A DNA stretch of 64,000 bases from Lacticaseibacillus hegangensis (GCF_003946465.1 NZ_RHOL01000007.1:34375-98374); one strand, 5' to 3'; positions 36,916-46,075 are shown, numbered from the stretch's first letter. The notes: generated by a model from the letters alone, not told the origin. Program-made: numbers and translations.

Positions 36916-38632
36916 CTGAGCGTCCTCCTCCCAGCTGAGTCTCAACCAATTGCGCGTAAAATGGCGAACTAGCCAGCAGCTCCTCGTGGGTGCCGCGAGC
37001 CGAAAGCCGTCCCTCCTGCATGACCAGGATCTGGTCGCACTGCAGCAAGTTGGCCACCCGCTGCGAGATGATCAGCGTGGTGCGGCCGCGCCGGTGCTGA
37101 ACCAGACGCTGCTGAATCCTAGCGTTCGTGGTCTGGTCGACGGCACTGGTCGCATCGTCGAACACCAGAATATCGGGATCTGGCACGGCCGCGCGCGCAA
37201 TGTTCAGCCGCTGCCGCTGGCCGCCGGAGAAGTTCTTCCCGCCCTGCTCAACCGGCGCATCATACCGCTTGGGCAGCGGATCGATGAACTCATCCGCGTC
37301 CGCCAGGTGCGCGCCGGCGGCCAGCTCAGCATCGGTGGCCACCTTGTCGCCAAAGGTCAGGTTGTGCCGCACCGTCCCAGAAAACAGCATGGCGTCTTGG
37401 GTGGCCACGGTCACCTTGTGATGCACCGCCGCCAAGTCGAGCTGCTGGGTGTCCACACCGCCGATCTTAATGGTGCCGGTATAATCATCAAACCCACGGG
37501 TCAGTAAATTGATCAAAGTTGACTTGCCAGAACCAGTGGTGCCGATAATGCCGAGCCACTGCCCACTTGGCACGGCGAAACTGATGTCATCCAGGATGGG
37601 CTTGCTTTGATCGTAGCCGAACGAGACGTGATCAAACGTCACACTTGAATCCTGCGGCGCGCCAGCAGCAGAACCAACCCGCACCTCACCAACTTGCTCG
37701 CTGAGGACCGCCTGAACACGCGTTGCCGACGTGATCGCCCGTGAAAAGGCGGTGATAATGTTCACCGTCATGACCATCGCGTTGGTGATTTGAATCATGT
37801 AATTGATGAAGGCAATGATTTGCCCATCCAGAATCACCCCACCGACGTCCAAGCTGCCGCCATACGCCAACGCGATCACGACCCCGAGATTGAGCAAAAA
37901 TTGAATCACCGGCGCAAGCGGCACCGCCGCCATGGCAGCCCGCACGGAGCTGTTCAGCAAGGCGTTATTGGTCTCGCTAAACTGCGCCTGCTGGTGATCT
38001 TCGAGGACAAACGCTTTGATGGTTTTAGCCCCTTGCAAATTCTCCCGCATCACTCGGTTCATGTCATCAGTTTTGCCTTGCATGTCCGTGTAAAACGGCA
38101 GGCTGCGACGCATCACGAGCAGTGTGTAAACCAGCAGAACTGGCAGAATCACGAATAAAATCGGCGCCAGGCGTGGCGACACTAGCGTCGACATCACGAC
38201 GCCGCCAAGCATCAGCATCGGCGCCCGCACCATCCCCCGCGTCATCATCATCACCAAATTCTGCATCTGGGTCACGTCGTTGGTGATGCGGGTAATCAAA
38301 GTTGCTGGGGGCAGCCCGCCAGCCGCGCGAGAATTTAAAGCGATGGTCAGCATTTTGGTGCGCAGGCTCTGCCCCATGTGCAGTGAGGCATAATTACCCA
38401 AAACGCCGGACCCGCCGCCGGCACAGATGCCAATCAACGCAAACATCAGCATTAAGGCCGCCGTTTTGATCACGAACTGCATATCGCCCTTGGCCAGTCC
38501 TGAGTCCACAATGTCCGCCATCATCGTCGGCTGCTGCAAGTCGCAGAAGACCTCAATCAGCATCACCAGCGGCGCGAGAAAAAAGGTCAGGCGCACCTTG
38601 CCATGCATATTTTGCATCAGGATTTTAAACAC
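36890..38632 (-). CDS. Multidrug ABC exporter half-transporter, degenerate-site subunit (LmrC/BmrC type)
   Basis: A 580-residue half-transporter. Six membrane helices precede an ATPase with Walker A GTTGSGKSTLINLL, signature [14 protein letters not shown] and Walker B ILVFDDATSAVD, where aspartate replaces the catalytic glutamate, as in the degenerate subunit of heterodimeric exporters. The start is GTG at 38630-38632 after GGAGGT. It is the first gene of the operon and sits behind a leader peptide and terminator hairpin (see 38647-38748), which suggests induction by ribosome-targeting drugs. Confidence 0.9.
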   Translation of the reverse strand: MFKILMQNMHGKVRLTFFLAPLVMLIEVFCDLQQPTMMADIVDSGLAKGDMQFVIKTAALMLMFALIGICAGGGSGVLGNYASLHMGQSLRTKMLTIALNSRAAGGLPPATLITRITNDVTQMQNLVMMMTRGMVRAPMLMLGGVVMSTLVSPRLAPILFVILPVLLVYTLLVMRRSLPFYTDMQGKTDDMNRVMRENLQGAKTIKAFVLEDHQQAQFSETNNALLNSSVRAAMAAVPLAPVIQFLLNLGVVIALAYGGSLDVGGVILDGQIIAFINYMIQITNAMVMTVNIITAFSRAITSATRVQAVLSEQVGEVRVGSAAGAPQDSSVTFDHVSFGYDQSKPILDDISFAVPSGQWLGIIGTTGSGKSTLINLLTRGFDDYTGTIKIGGVDTQQLDLAAVHHKVTVATQDAMLFSGTVRHNLTFGDKVATDAELAAGAHLADADEFIDPLPKRYDAPVEQGGKNFSGGQRQRLNIARAAVPDPDILVFDDATSAVDQTTNARIQQRLVQHRRGRTTLIISQRVANLLQCDQILVMQEGRLSARGTHEELLASSPFYAQLVETQLGGGRSDASDESRS

Positions 38633-38646
38633 CTTGCCACCTCCAC

Positions 38647-38699
38647 GAAAAAAGCGCCACTGAACCCAGGCCTAGTAAGGACTAAGGATCCGTGGCGCT
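38647..38699 (-). promoter_or_regulatory. Attenuator hairpin in the ABC exporter leader
   Basis: On the minus strand AGCGCCAC (38692-38699) pairs perfectly with GTGGCGCT (38653-38660), followed by TTTTTT and then the GGAGGT ribosome site of the first exporter gene. The loop holds a second small stem (CCTTAGT with ACTAGG). The 5' arm lies within the codons of a short leader peptide, so a slowed ribosome would mask it and allow read-through. Confidence 0.75.
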
Positions 38700-38714
38700 G
38701 ATTGAAATGTTCAT
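38682..38714 (-). CDS. Putative 10-residue leader peptide MNISISATDP
   Basis: Ten codons from ATG (38712-38714) to TAG (38682-38684) code for MNISISATDP. There is no ribosome site; the ATG is about 7 bases from the -10 box and so at or next to the likely first base of the transcript, which would make it leaderless. Codons 6-8 form the 5' arm of the terminator stem. A role in ribosome-mediated attenuation, as for BmrB/bmrCD in Bacillus, is inferred. Confidence 0.55.
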   Translation of the reverse strand: MNISISATDP

Positions 38715-38720
38715 AAGGTC

Positions 38721-38748
38721 AGTTTACTGCACATCGGTCGGCTGTCAA
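38721..38748 (-). promoter_or_regulatory. Promoter of the ABC exporter operon
   Basis: On the minus strand TTGACA (38743-38748), 16 bases, TAAACT (38721-38726). The predicted start point is about 38713-38714. Confidence 0.7.
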
Positions 38749-38762
38749 ATATTTACGGCTAT

Positions 38763-38792
38763 AAAAAACCGGCCATTTGAGGATGGCCGGTT
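38763..38792 (-). terminator. Terminator after the first tRNA-Leu
   Basis: On the minus strand AACCGGCCAT and ATGGCCGGTT form a 10-base-pair stem followed by a T run. Confidence 0.88.
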
Positions 38793-38804
38793 CATCAAAC
38801 CTGA

Positions 38805-38888
38805 TGCCGCAAACAGGAGTCGAACCTGCACAGGGAAAACCCTACAGCGACCTGAACACTGCGCGTCTGCCAATTCCGCCATTGCGGC
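38805..38888 (-). tRNA. tRNA-Leu (anticodon CAG), copy 1
   Basis: The acceptor stem GCCGCAA/TTGCGGC, a long variable arm (GGGTTTTCCC) and an anticodon stem CAGTG/CGCTG around loop TTCAGGT identify a leucine tRNA reading CUG. The 3' CCA is not encoded. The same 90 bases recur at 46071-46160. Confidence 0.95.
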
Positions 38889-38901
38889 AGCACCAAGACA
38901 C

Positions 38902-38930
38902 ATTATAGCAAGCGTAGCAGGCTTTGCCAA
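38902..38930 (-). promoter_or_regulatory. Promoter of tRNA-Leu copy 1
   Basis: On the minus strand TTGGCA (38925-38930), 17 bases, TATAAT (38902-38907). The second tRNA-Leu copy has the same -35 and spacing. Confidence 0.8.
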
Positions 38931-38951
38931 CTGTGATTCATTGCGCGACCC

Positions 38952-38978
38952 AAAAATCCCCGCTCAACTGAGCGGGGA
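38952..38978 (-). terminator. Terminator of the opp operon
   Basis: On the minus strand TCCCCGCTCA and TGAGCGGGGA form a 10-base-pair stem (the closing loop opens to about four bases) followed by TTTTT. It lies 48 bases past oppF. Confidence 0.9.
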
Positions 38979-39026
38979 CGATTGAAAGTACCATTCAGAG
39001 GGGGCCAAATGGCACCTCGAATGCGA

Positions 39027-39977
39027 TTAGAGCTGACCTTGTTCCTTTAACTCTTTGGTGTAGCGGGCCTCTTCCTCTTCGTTGCAGTAAACGTAGTGGC
39101 CAGGCTTGATCTCGACAAACTTCGGCTTGTCGGTTTCATAGTGGTGCATGCTTGGGTCGTAGACATACGACTTGCGGGTGCGGGCAATTTGCGGATCCGG
39201 CACCGGTACAGCCGAAAGCAGCGCTTCGGTGTACGGGTGAATCGGGTTCGTGAAGAGCTCTTCAGTGGGTGCCAGCTCCAAGATTCGGCCGGCGCGAATG
39301 ACTGCGATCCGATCGGAAATGAACCGAACAACGGACAGGTCATGCGCGATGAACAGGTACGTGACACCTTGTTCACGCTGGAACTTCTTCAGCAGGTTCA
39401 GCACCTGCGCCCGAATCGAAACATCTAGCGCGGAAATTGGCTCGTCGGCCACCACGAGGTCCGGCTGCATGATCAGCGCACGGGCGATCCCGATGCGCTG
39501 ACGCTGGCCACCAGAGAATTCGTGGGGATAACGATACAACTGCTCTGGCAGCAGTCCGACTTCTTCCAGCATTGTGCGGACCTTTTTGACGCGATCTTCC
39601 TCGGAATCGAACAGCCCATAGTTGTACAGGCCTTCCGAAATGATGTAGTCGACGGTCGCGCGGTCGTTCAACGAGGCAGACGGATCCTGAAAGATCATCT
39701 GAATCTTGCGCTCGATCGAATGCTTTTTCCGTTCGGAGATTTTGCCGTTGATCTGTTCGCCTTCAAAAGTAATGGTGCCTTTTTCGGTCGGGTTGATGCC
39801 CAGAATAGCGCGACCAATGGTGGTCTTGCCAGAACCGGACTCGCCAACCAGCGAGAAGGTCTCACCCTTGAAAATGTCAAAGTTGACATCCTGAACGGCG
39901 ACAAACTTATCTTTACCTGAGCCAAAGGAGATCTGCAGATCCTTCAGGCTGACAATTGTTTCTCGATCATTCGCCAT
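39027..39977 (-). CDS. oppF: Oligopeptide ABC transporter ATPase OppF/AmiF
   Basis: One of two ATPases that drive peptide uptake. About 316 residues with Walker [14 protein letters not shown], signature [15 protein letters not shown], Walker [14 protein letters not shown] and the C-terminal oligopeptide-transporter extension. The ATG at 39975-39977 (MANDRE) is 9 bases from AAGGAGG; an ATG two codons earlier would be only 3 bases away. It overlaps oppD by 11 bases and ends the operon. Confidence 0.94.
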   Translation of the reverse strand: MANDRETIVSLKDLQISFGSGKDKFVAVQDVNFDIFKGETFSLVGESGSGKTTIGRAILGINPTEKGTITFEGEQINGKISERKKHSIERKIQMIFQDPSASLNDRATVDYIISEGLYNYGLFDSEEDRVKKVRTMLEEVGLLPEQLYRYPHEFSGGQRQRIGIARALIMQPDLVVADEPISALDVSIRAQVLNLLKKFQREQGVTYLFIAHDLSVVRFISDRIAVIRAGRILELAPTEELFTNPIHPYTEALLSAVPVPDPQIARTRKSYVYDPSMHHYETDKPKFVEIKPGHYVYCNEEEEARYTKELKEQGQL

Positions 39978-41082
39978 CTGCATCGTCCTCCTTCTTGTCG
40001 CTTAACGTAAGATCCAAGTTCTCCAAGTGAGACTCGGCCACCGTCGCCGCCATCCGTTCGTGCAGGTTTTGGATCAGTTCCGGCTTTTCCGTCTTCGGCG
40101 CCCGCGGGTCCAAGAGCCAGGTCTTGGCATAGTGAGTGTCGGAAACCTTGAAGAACGGCGGATCAGCCTTAAAATCGACCTTCATCGCCCACGGATCACG
40201 CGGCGCAAAGGCGTCACCGACAATGTCCTTGTACAGACTTGGCGGCGTGCCTGGAATTGAGTACAGCTGGCCGCCTTTTTGCGCCAACTGCGGCAGAGAA
40301 GAAAGCAGGCTCCAGGTGTACGGGTGACGCGGATCATAAAAGATCTCGTCGCAGGTCCCGTACTCGATGATGCGGCCGGAATACATGACGGCGATGCGAT
40401 CGGCGATTGACGCCACCACCCCCAGGTCATGTGTGATGAAGATGGTCGTGAACCCATCTTCCTTTTGCAAAGACTTGATCAGGTCAAGAATCTGGGCCTG
40501 AATCGTGACATCCAGCGCAGTCGTTGGCTCGTCGCAAATCAGGATGTCAGGCCGACATGCCAGGGCAACGGCGATGACAATGCGCTGCCGCATCCCACCA
40601 GAATACTCAAATGGGTACTCATTGTAGCGCGCCGCCGCGTTCGGAATGCCGGTACGGTTCATCAACTCGATGGCGATCTGCTTGGCTTCCGCCTTGGACT
40701 TGCCCTGGTGCTTGACCACAACTTCTGCGATCTGAGATCCAATCGTCCGAATCGGGTCAAGCGAAGTCATGGGATCCTGGAAAATCGTGGCAATTTCATT
40801 ACCGCGAATGCCTTCCCACTGCTTATCCTTGGTCAGCTTTTCCAGATGCTTGCCTTTGTACACGATCGTGCCACCGGCGATTTCACCATTTTCTTCCAGC
40901 ATCCCGGTGAAACTCTTGGTCAACACTGACTTACCGGAACCGGACTCACCAACAATGGCCAGCACCTCGCCCTTGTACAGATCCATCGACACATGGTGGA
41001 TCGCCTTGAGCGTTTTGCCGCGGACATGGAAGTGAACAGAGAGGTCGTCAATTTTTAGAATTGGTTCTTTTTCGTCACTCAT
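39967..41082 (-). CDS. oppD: Oligopeptide ABC transporter ATPase OppD/AmiE
   Basis: The second ATPase, 371 residues, with Walker [15 protein letters not shown], signature [16 protein letters not shown], Walker [14 protein letters not shown] and the family C-terminal domain. The start ATG at 41080-41082 is preceded by GGGGGAG. Both ATPases are complete, so ATP hydrolysis sites should be intact. Confidence 0.94.
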   Translation of the reverse strand: MSDEKEPILKIDDLSVHFHVRGKTLKAIHHVSMDLYKGEVLAIVGESGSGKSVLTKSFTGMLEENGEIAGGTIVYKGKHLEKLTKDKQWEGIRGNEIATIFQDPMTSLDPIRTIGSQIAEVVVKHQGKSKAEAKQIAIELMNRTGIPNAAARYNEYPFEYSGGMRQRIVIAVALACRPDILICDEPTTALDVTIQAQILDLIKSLQKEDGFTTIFITHDLGVVASIADRIAVMYSGRIIEYGTCDEIFYDPRHPYTWSLLSSLPQLAQKGGQLYSIPGTPPSLYKDIVGDAFAPRDPWAMKVDFKADPPFFKVSDTHYAKTWLLDPRAPKTEKPELIQNLHERMAATVAESHLENLDLTLSDKKEDDADGE

Positions 41083-41096
41083 TGTCACTCCCCCTT

Positions 41097-42044
41097 TTAT
41101 AAGTGTGTGCGCGGATCCGAGGCATCAGCCAGCCGCTGGCCGACTAAGTACAGGGAGACCGCGATCAGCGCCAGTACAAGTACTGGCAGCCAGAACAGAT
41201 ATGGATAACTGGTCATGTACGGTGAGTACTTCGAAATCAATCGGCCCAGCGACGGGGTGCTTGCCGAAAGCCCAACCCCTAGGAAGGAAAGGAACACTTC
41301 GTACGAAATGTAGGACGGCAAGGAGAGCGACACGTTTGTCACAATAACCGAGGTCAGGTAAGGCATGATGTTGCGCAAGACCATCCGGCCCAACCCAGTG
41401 CCCAGCGTTTTAGACGCAATGTTGTACTCGCGATCGCGCATGATCATGACCTGGACGCGGATGAAATATGCCGTGCCTAACCAGCCGGTAACGGTCATCG
41501 CGAAGATCAGGTTCCAGAAACCTGCCCCAAAGGAGTAGGACAGAACCATGATGATCAGCAGCTGCGGCACGTTTGAAATGACGTTGTAAACTTCCAGCAT
41601 GATCCGGTCGAGGCCCTTGGAGGTGCCCCAGACCGCGCCGACCGCAACGCCAATGACGGTCGTGATCAAGGTCGCAATGACAGAAATCGAGATGGAAATC
41701 TTGGCACCGGCCCAAATCGCGTCAAACAGCGACTGGCCGTTATCATCGGTCCCAAACCAGTTCTTGGCATTCGGCCAGTTGTACCGCGCCCCAAAGTCAT
41801 TGATCTTGGCTACGTTGTTAAGGGAGTACCCAGAAAATGACGGCTGAATGAATGACATCAGCAGGATCGCCAACATCAACAGCAACAGGAAAATCGTGAC
41901 TTTGCTCGAGAAAAACGCGCGGCCCACAGAACCCCAGTAGGAGTACTTTTCCGTATCCAGTTTTTCCGTTTCCAGCTTGTCGATCTCCACCGGGGTAAAG
42001 TCGGAATCCAAAATTTCTGGTTGAGTCGTATCTTTTTCAGCCAT
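41097..42044 (-). CDS. oppC: Oligopeptide permease OppC/AmiD
   Basis: An inner membrane permease of 315 residues with six helices; the first follows an acidic N-terminal tail of about 45 residues. The EAA-type loop that contacts the ATPases is visible around IASKTLGTGLGRMVLRNIMP. The ATG follows GGAGG. It starts 3 bases after oppB ends. Confidence 0.94.
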   Translation of the reverse strand: MAEKDTTQPEILDSDFTPVEIDKLETEKLDTEKYSYWGSVGRAFFSSKVTIFLLLLMLAILLMSFIQPSFSGYSLNNVAKINDFGARYNWPNAKNWFGTDDNGQSLFDAIWAGAKISISISVIATLITTVIGVAVGAVWGTSKGLDRIMLEVYNVISNVPQLLIIMVLSYSFGAGFWNLIFAMTVTGWLGTAYFIRVQVMIMRDREYNIASKTLGTGLGRMVLRNIMPYLTSVIVTNVSLSLPSYISYEVFLSFLGVGLSASTPSLGRLISKYSPYMTSYPYLFWLPVLVLALIAVSLYLVGQRLADASDPRTHL

Positions 42045-42047
42045 TGG

Positions 42048-43556
42048 CTATTCCTCCCCTTTCGACGTGTCAGAAGACGACAATTTGATCCGCGGATCGA
42101 CCAGCACCATGGCAATATCGCCAAGCAGCACCGACAAGACCGCAATGGTGGTGAAAATGAACACCAGCGCGATGACCACCGCATTGTTATGCGCTTGAAT
42201 CGAATCTGGCAGCATCTTCCCCATCCCAGGAGTGGCGAAGATTTCTTCGGTCATCGTCGCCCCGCCGATCAAGCCGATGATGGATCCAGGGATACCCTGA
42301 ACAATTGGGATCGACGCATTCTTGAAGATATGCTTGGTGTAGATTTCACTCTCGTTCAGGCCCTTGGCCTTGGCAAACTTCACGTAATCAGACTTCTGCT
42401 GGTCGATCATGAAGCGCCGGAACCAAATGACCAGTCCAGACACACTCAGCAATCCCAAGACCACTGCTGGCAGGACCCAGGAGCGCCAGTTCTCTGCACC
42501 CAGCGTCGGGAATGAATCCGGCAGGCCAAATAGTGTGGCACCTAGGTAACGGAAGACATAGATGAAAGCCAGGCTTGGTACCGCAATCAGCACAGTGACC
42601 ACGAAGGTCCCAGCACGGTCGAACCACTTGCCCTTCTTCCGGGCCATGTAAATGGCAACCGGAATTGCGATTGCATAGGAGATGATCAGACCGATGAGAC
42701 CGGCGCGCACAGAGGTCCCAATCATTGACGGGTCGCGATTGATCTGTTCTGTGTTGGTGTAATCGTCCTTGTACTGCTCATAATCCATCTCGTTGCGGTG
42801 CTTTCGCGGCTGATAGGCCCGCGTGTAAACATCATCCGAGGTGATGATCTTGCGGCCGTTCGGGAACGTCTTAGTAATGCTGTCAGCCGGGCCTTGGCCG
42901 CCGCCAATCACCTCTGTGACTTCCTCGCCCGCGTATGACGGGTATGAGGTGCCAAGATTAAACTTCAAGAAGTTCTCGTGAATAAACGGAAACTGTGAGT
43001 TGAAGTACAGCTGGTAGCGGTACTTAGTCCCAGACCCGACCACGGCCCAGCCAACCAAAGGATCATGCTTGATCTTTAGGTAACGTGGCAGATTCGGATT
43101 CTTCGGGTCATGAATGGCCCAAGGGGTATCAATTTTGATCATATTGCCGTAGAAGCGGCTGAGCCGTTCCCAAATGGGCAGATCACGAGTCGCATAGTAA
43201 TCCTTGCTGATCTTAAAGCGATGCAAGGTGTAACCATTGGCCTTCGTCCATTTTTCGAACGCAGCTTTATTGGAGGCGGTATGGGCAGCTGTCACAGTGA
43301 TCTTCGAATTATCAGCTTCGATCTTCTTGATCAGCGACCTAGTGTCCATGTAATCGATGTAATTCATTTTTTCGTACGCGTTATTCTTGTAGTCAGTTAG
43401 CGAATCGGGCTTTGATGAGAGTTTCTGGATCATCGGATCCTGCTTGAACACATCCCGGCGTGGAATCATGGTGTAGATCAGGATGAATGTCAGGGTCGTG
43501 ACCAGAAAGATACTCACAATCGACCGAAGTACGCGAAAGAACAGATACTTCTTCAT
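42048..43556 (-). CDS. oppB: Oligopeptide permease OppB, long AmiC-type
   Basis: A permease of 502 residues, about 180-200 longer than standard OppB. After the first helix (about 9-30) a large extracytoplasmic insert (about 35-275) precedes the remaining five helices and the EAA loop (YVKFAKAKGLNESEIYTKHIFKNA). The pneumococcal homologue AmiC has the same length, so this is an established lactic-acid-bacterial variant rather than a fusion. The insert may contact the binding protein. The ATG follows GGGGGAA. Confidence 0.92.
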   Translation of the reverse strand: MKKYLFFRVLRSIVSIFLVTTLTFILIYTMIPRRDVFKQDPMIQKLSSKPDSLTDYKNNAYEKMNYIDYMDTRSLIKKIEADNSKITVTAAHTASNKAAFEKWTKANGYTLHRFKISKDYYATRDLPIWERLSRFYGNMIKIDTPWAIHDPKNPNLPRYLKIKHDPLVGWAVVGSGTKYRYQLYFNSQFPFIHENFLKFNLGTSYPSYAGEEVTEVIGGGQGPADSITKTFPNGRKIITSDDVYTRAYQPRKHRNEMDYEQYKDDYTNTEQINRDPSMIGTSVRAGLIGLIISYAIAIPVAIYMARKKGKWFDRAGTFVVTVLIAVPSLAFIYVFRYLGATLFGLPDSFPTLGAENWRSWVLPAVVLGLLSVSGLVIWFRRFMIDQQKSDYVKFAKAKGLNESEIYTKHIFKNASIPIVQGIPGSIIGLIGGATMTEEIFATPGMGKMLPDSIQAHNNAVVIALVFIFTTIAVLSVLLGDIAMVLVDPRIKLSSSDTSKGEE

Positions 43557-43585
43557 GTGCGGTTCCCCCTCTTATCTTCGTTAAA

Positions 43586-43623
43586 GAAAAAGGGCTAGTC
43601 ACATTATCAGTGTGCTAGCCCTT
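43586..43623 (-). terminator. Partial terminator between oppA and oppB
   Basis: On the minus strand AAAGGGCTAGCACA and TGTGACTAGCCCTTT form a long stem followed by TTTTTC. Its place after oppA suggests that most transcripts end here, giving more binding protein than transporter. Confidence 0.85.
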
Positions 43624-43671
43624 TAACACGCCTAAGATCAAAGAGCTTATCAGGTCAGCTCAAAGCTTAGT

Positions 43672-45639
43672 TTACTTGTCCTGTTCCTTTGCGATTTCAG
43701 CCCGCTTAGCGTTCCAGGCCTTCAGAGCCTTGTTGTACTGAGCAGTCGTGACAGGCTTAGCTTGCAGCTTAACGCCGTCAAAGCGCGAAGAACCTGCACC
43801 GGCCCAAGTCCGCTTGCCAGTGAATGGAACAACTTTCGTTACAGAAGGAGTACCGCCCAGAGAATTGACAGGGATCTGAACACCAATGCTCAGCAGATAA
43901 GCTTCAGCCTTCGCAAATGCCTTGTAACGCGCATTCGTGTCAGTCTTGATGGCTTCAGCCTGATCGACCAACTTTTCGTACTGATCAAGCCCAGTGGCCT
44001 TTGCTACCGCAGCATAATCAGCCTTGTCAGCAGCTGAAGTCAGTGCTGATGCTGGTGTCATCCCCAACGTCTGCAGCAGTGCACCGCTAGATGGCTTGTA
44101 AACGTCCAGGTAGGTGGAAGGATCCTGATAGTCAGGACTCCAACCAGAGGCGTTACTGATATCGAAGTCTGCCTGTGCCCCGGTTGCGGCTTGGTAAGTC
44201 CCAGCCAGGTACTTGTCTTCAGCAGCTTGGACGATGTCGATTTCAACGTTATCCTTGCCCAGAACGGACTCAACCGAGCTCTTGAAGGACTTGGCCTGGT
44301 TCAACAGCAGGGCCTGCTTTTCCTCTTCAGGAAGATCAAGCTTGATTGGGAAGGAAACCCCTTCAGCCTGCAGGGCTTTCTTCGCCTTGGCAAATTCAGC
44401 CTTGGCGGCAGCCTTGTTGTAAGTGCCGTCTTGCGCGTCCGTCAAATTCATAGTCTTGTACTCGGAGCCCAATGCGTGCAGATCACTCTGCGTGAAGGTA
44501 CCAATGTTCTTGCCGTCAGCCTGAACAAAGGTCGGTGGGATGAAGGAGTTACGGAGCGACTTCGTAGCACCAGCGGCGCCAGTAGACTGCGCATTGTACG
44601 CGGTCTTGTTGAACGCGAACTGAATTGCCAGACGGAAGTCCTTGTTCAAAACGGCCTTCTTGGTGTCTTGCTTTTGCTTGTCCGTCTTCTTATCAGTCAT
44701 GTTGTATGACTTACGGTTCAAGTTAAAGGTCACATTGTACGTCGAAGCGTCTTGTGGGCCCCAAACGATGTTCTTCTTGTTAACATCCTTGTAACCAGGC
44801 AGGTTCGGGTATACTCGGGCCTGGCTGAAGTCGCCCTTCTGGAAGGACTTGTACAAAGCGTCTGGGTTGGACCCATCGTTGTACGTTTCCTTGACGTCCT
44901 TAACGTGAACGTCCTTCTTGTTCCAGTACTGCGGGTTAGCCGTGTACTCGATAACCGACTTTGAAGTGAAGTTCTTCAGCAGGTACGGCCCAGTGTAAAG
45001 AATACCACTGGCCTTTGGCTGACCATAGCTCTTACCTTTTTCGGCCAAGAACTTAGCGTTAACTGGCTCCAAAATCCCGTACTGCAACTTAGAGTTCCAG
45101 AATGGTTCCGGCTGATTCAAGGTGTAAGAAATTTTGTTCTTACCAGCCACCTTGATGCCAACCTTACTGAAGTCTTTGGTCTTGCCATTGACATAGTCGT
45201 CCAAACCAACAATGGAGTCTTGAACGATGTACAGGGTTTCAGACTTTGCTGCAACCGCATGCTTCATGCCAGTGATGAAGTCTTGTGGCTTAACGTTAGC
45301 ATATGTGTTGCCTTGGTTATCGACCCACTTGGCACCCTTGCGCAGGGTGTAAGTGTAAGTCTTGCCACCGTTGCTGACCTTGTAAGAACTTGCCAGACCT
45401 GGGACGATTTCACCATACTTGTTGGTGGTCATCAAAGGCTCTTCGAAGTTGCTCAAGTGGTCACTGTTTGTGGCACGGCCGGAAACCGAGTAATCAAAGT
45501 TATCCGGATCGGTGCTGTACACATAGTTATAAGTGCTGGTTGAGGTACCGTTGCTGCTTGCTTTATTCCCGCAAGCTGCGAGCAGTGTGGCCAACGTCAA
45601 TGCGACGACCACCGCGCCTCGTTTCTTATTCATCTTCAT
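43672..45639 (-). CDS. oppA: Oligopeptide-binding lipoprotein OppA/AmiA
   Basis: The cell-surface receptor of the peptide transporter, 655 residues. The signal peptide ends in a lipobox LLAACGNKA (cysteine at about residue 24), so it is lipid-anchored. The rest is a family 5 solute-binding domain, with blocks such as VPGLASSYKVSNGGKTYTY and the C-terminal IQIPVNSLGGTPSV. The ATG at 45637-45639 is 9 bases from GGAGG. It is the first gene of the operon. Confidence 0.93.
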   Translation of the reverse strand: MKMNKKRGAVVVALTLATLLAACGNKASSNGTSTSTYNYVYSTDPDNFDYSVSGRATNSDHLSNFEEPLMTTNKYGEIVPGLASSYKVSNGGKTYTYTLRKGAKWVDNQGNTYANVKPQDFITGMKHAVAAKSETLYIVQDSIVGLDDYVNGKTKDFSKVGIKVAGKNKISYTLNQPEPFWNSKLQYGILEPVNAKFLAEKGKSYGQPKASGILYTGPYLLKNFTSKSVIEYTANPQYWNKKDVHVKDVKETYNDGSNPDALYKSFQKGDFSQARVYPNLPGYKDVNKKNIVWGPQDASTYNVTFNLNRKSYNMTDKKTDKQKQDTKKAVLNKDFRLAIQFAFNKTAYNAQSTGAAGATKSLRNSFIPPTFVQADGKNIGTFTQSDLHALGSEYKTMNLTDAQDGTYNKAAAKAEFAKAKKALQAEGVSFPIKLDLPEEEKQALLLNQAKSFKSSVESVLGKDNVEIDIVQAAEDKYLAGTYQAATGAQADFDISNASGWSPDYQDPSTYLDVYKPSSGALLQTLGMTPASALTSAADKADYAAVAKATGLDQYEKLVDQAEAIKTDTNARYKAFAKAEAYLLSIGVQIPVNSLGGTPSVTKVVPFTGKRTWAGAGSSRFDGVKLQAKPVTTAQYNKALKAWNAKRAEIAKEQDK

Positions 45640-45706
45640 ACACATAAGCCTCCAACCTATGAGATAGTTCCCAATTCCGCCTCTAACGTTCTTGAGAATA
45701 TCTAAG

Positions 45707-45735
45707 ATTATAAATTGATTAGAGGGGGGTGTCAA
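45707..45735 (-). promoter_or_regulatory. Consensus promoter of the opp operon
   Basis: On the minus strand TTGACA (45730-45735), 17 bases, TATAAT (45707-45712): a full consensus promoter. The spacer contains a run of six C. Transcription should start near 45700. Confidence 0.88.
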
Positions 45736-45739
45736 GCAT

Positions 45740-46028
45740 GTGTGGAGATTTTTCGCGAACAAATGCGATTTTTCCTTGAACAATTCAGGCTGGCGCTGGG
45801 GTTGAAGCACCTTTTTTTGACCACTTCACGCTGATTTTTGCCGATTTGCTGGTGCCTACCGCTCCTTCACCAGCCCCGCTCTCTCAGCATTCGCTAAGTA
45901 TTAAAGGATTCTAAGCCGCCCAGCCGGCTTCTTAGAATATGCAACGAAGAAAGCAATATCTAAACCGAGAATATTTTCCCGCCGTCGACTCATCTGCGTT
46001 GGTTTTGAAATGTCTGGCCTAAAACGAC
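45740..46028. other. Non-coding stretch upstream of opp
   Basis: About 290 bases without a supportable gene. It is more AT-rich than its surroundings. A hairpin at about 45908-45940 (ATTCTAAG with CTTAGAAT around a GC-rich middle) has no T-tract. I see no tandem repeat, tRNA or protein-coding pattern. A small RNA or a decayed gene is possible. Confidence 0.4.
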
Positions 46029-46030
46029 AC

Positions 46031-46062
46031 AAAAAAACCGGCCATCTCTTGATGACCAGTTT
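46031..46062 (-). terminator. Terminator after the second tRNA-Leu
   Basis: On the minus strand AACTGGTCATC and GATGGCCGGTT pair with two G-U pairs, followed by seven T. It resembles the terminator of copy 1 but differs in sequence. Confidence 0.85.
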
Positions 46063-46075
46063 TGTTGATGCCTGA

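Noticed and set aside
42048..43556. Fusion of OppB with a second domain
   Set aside because: The extra length is an insert after helix 1, the known AmiC architecture, not an attached separate domain.
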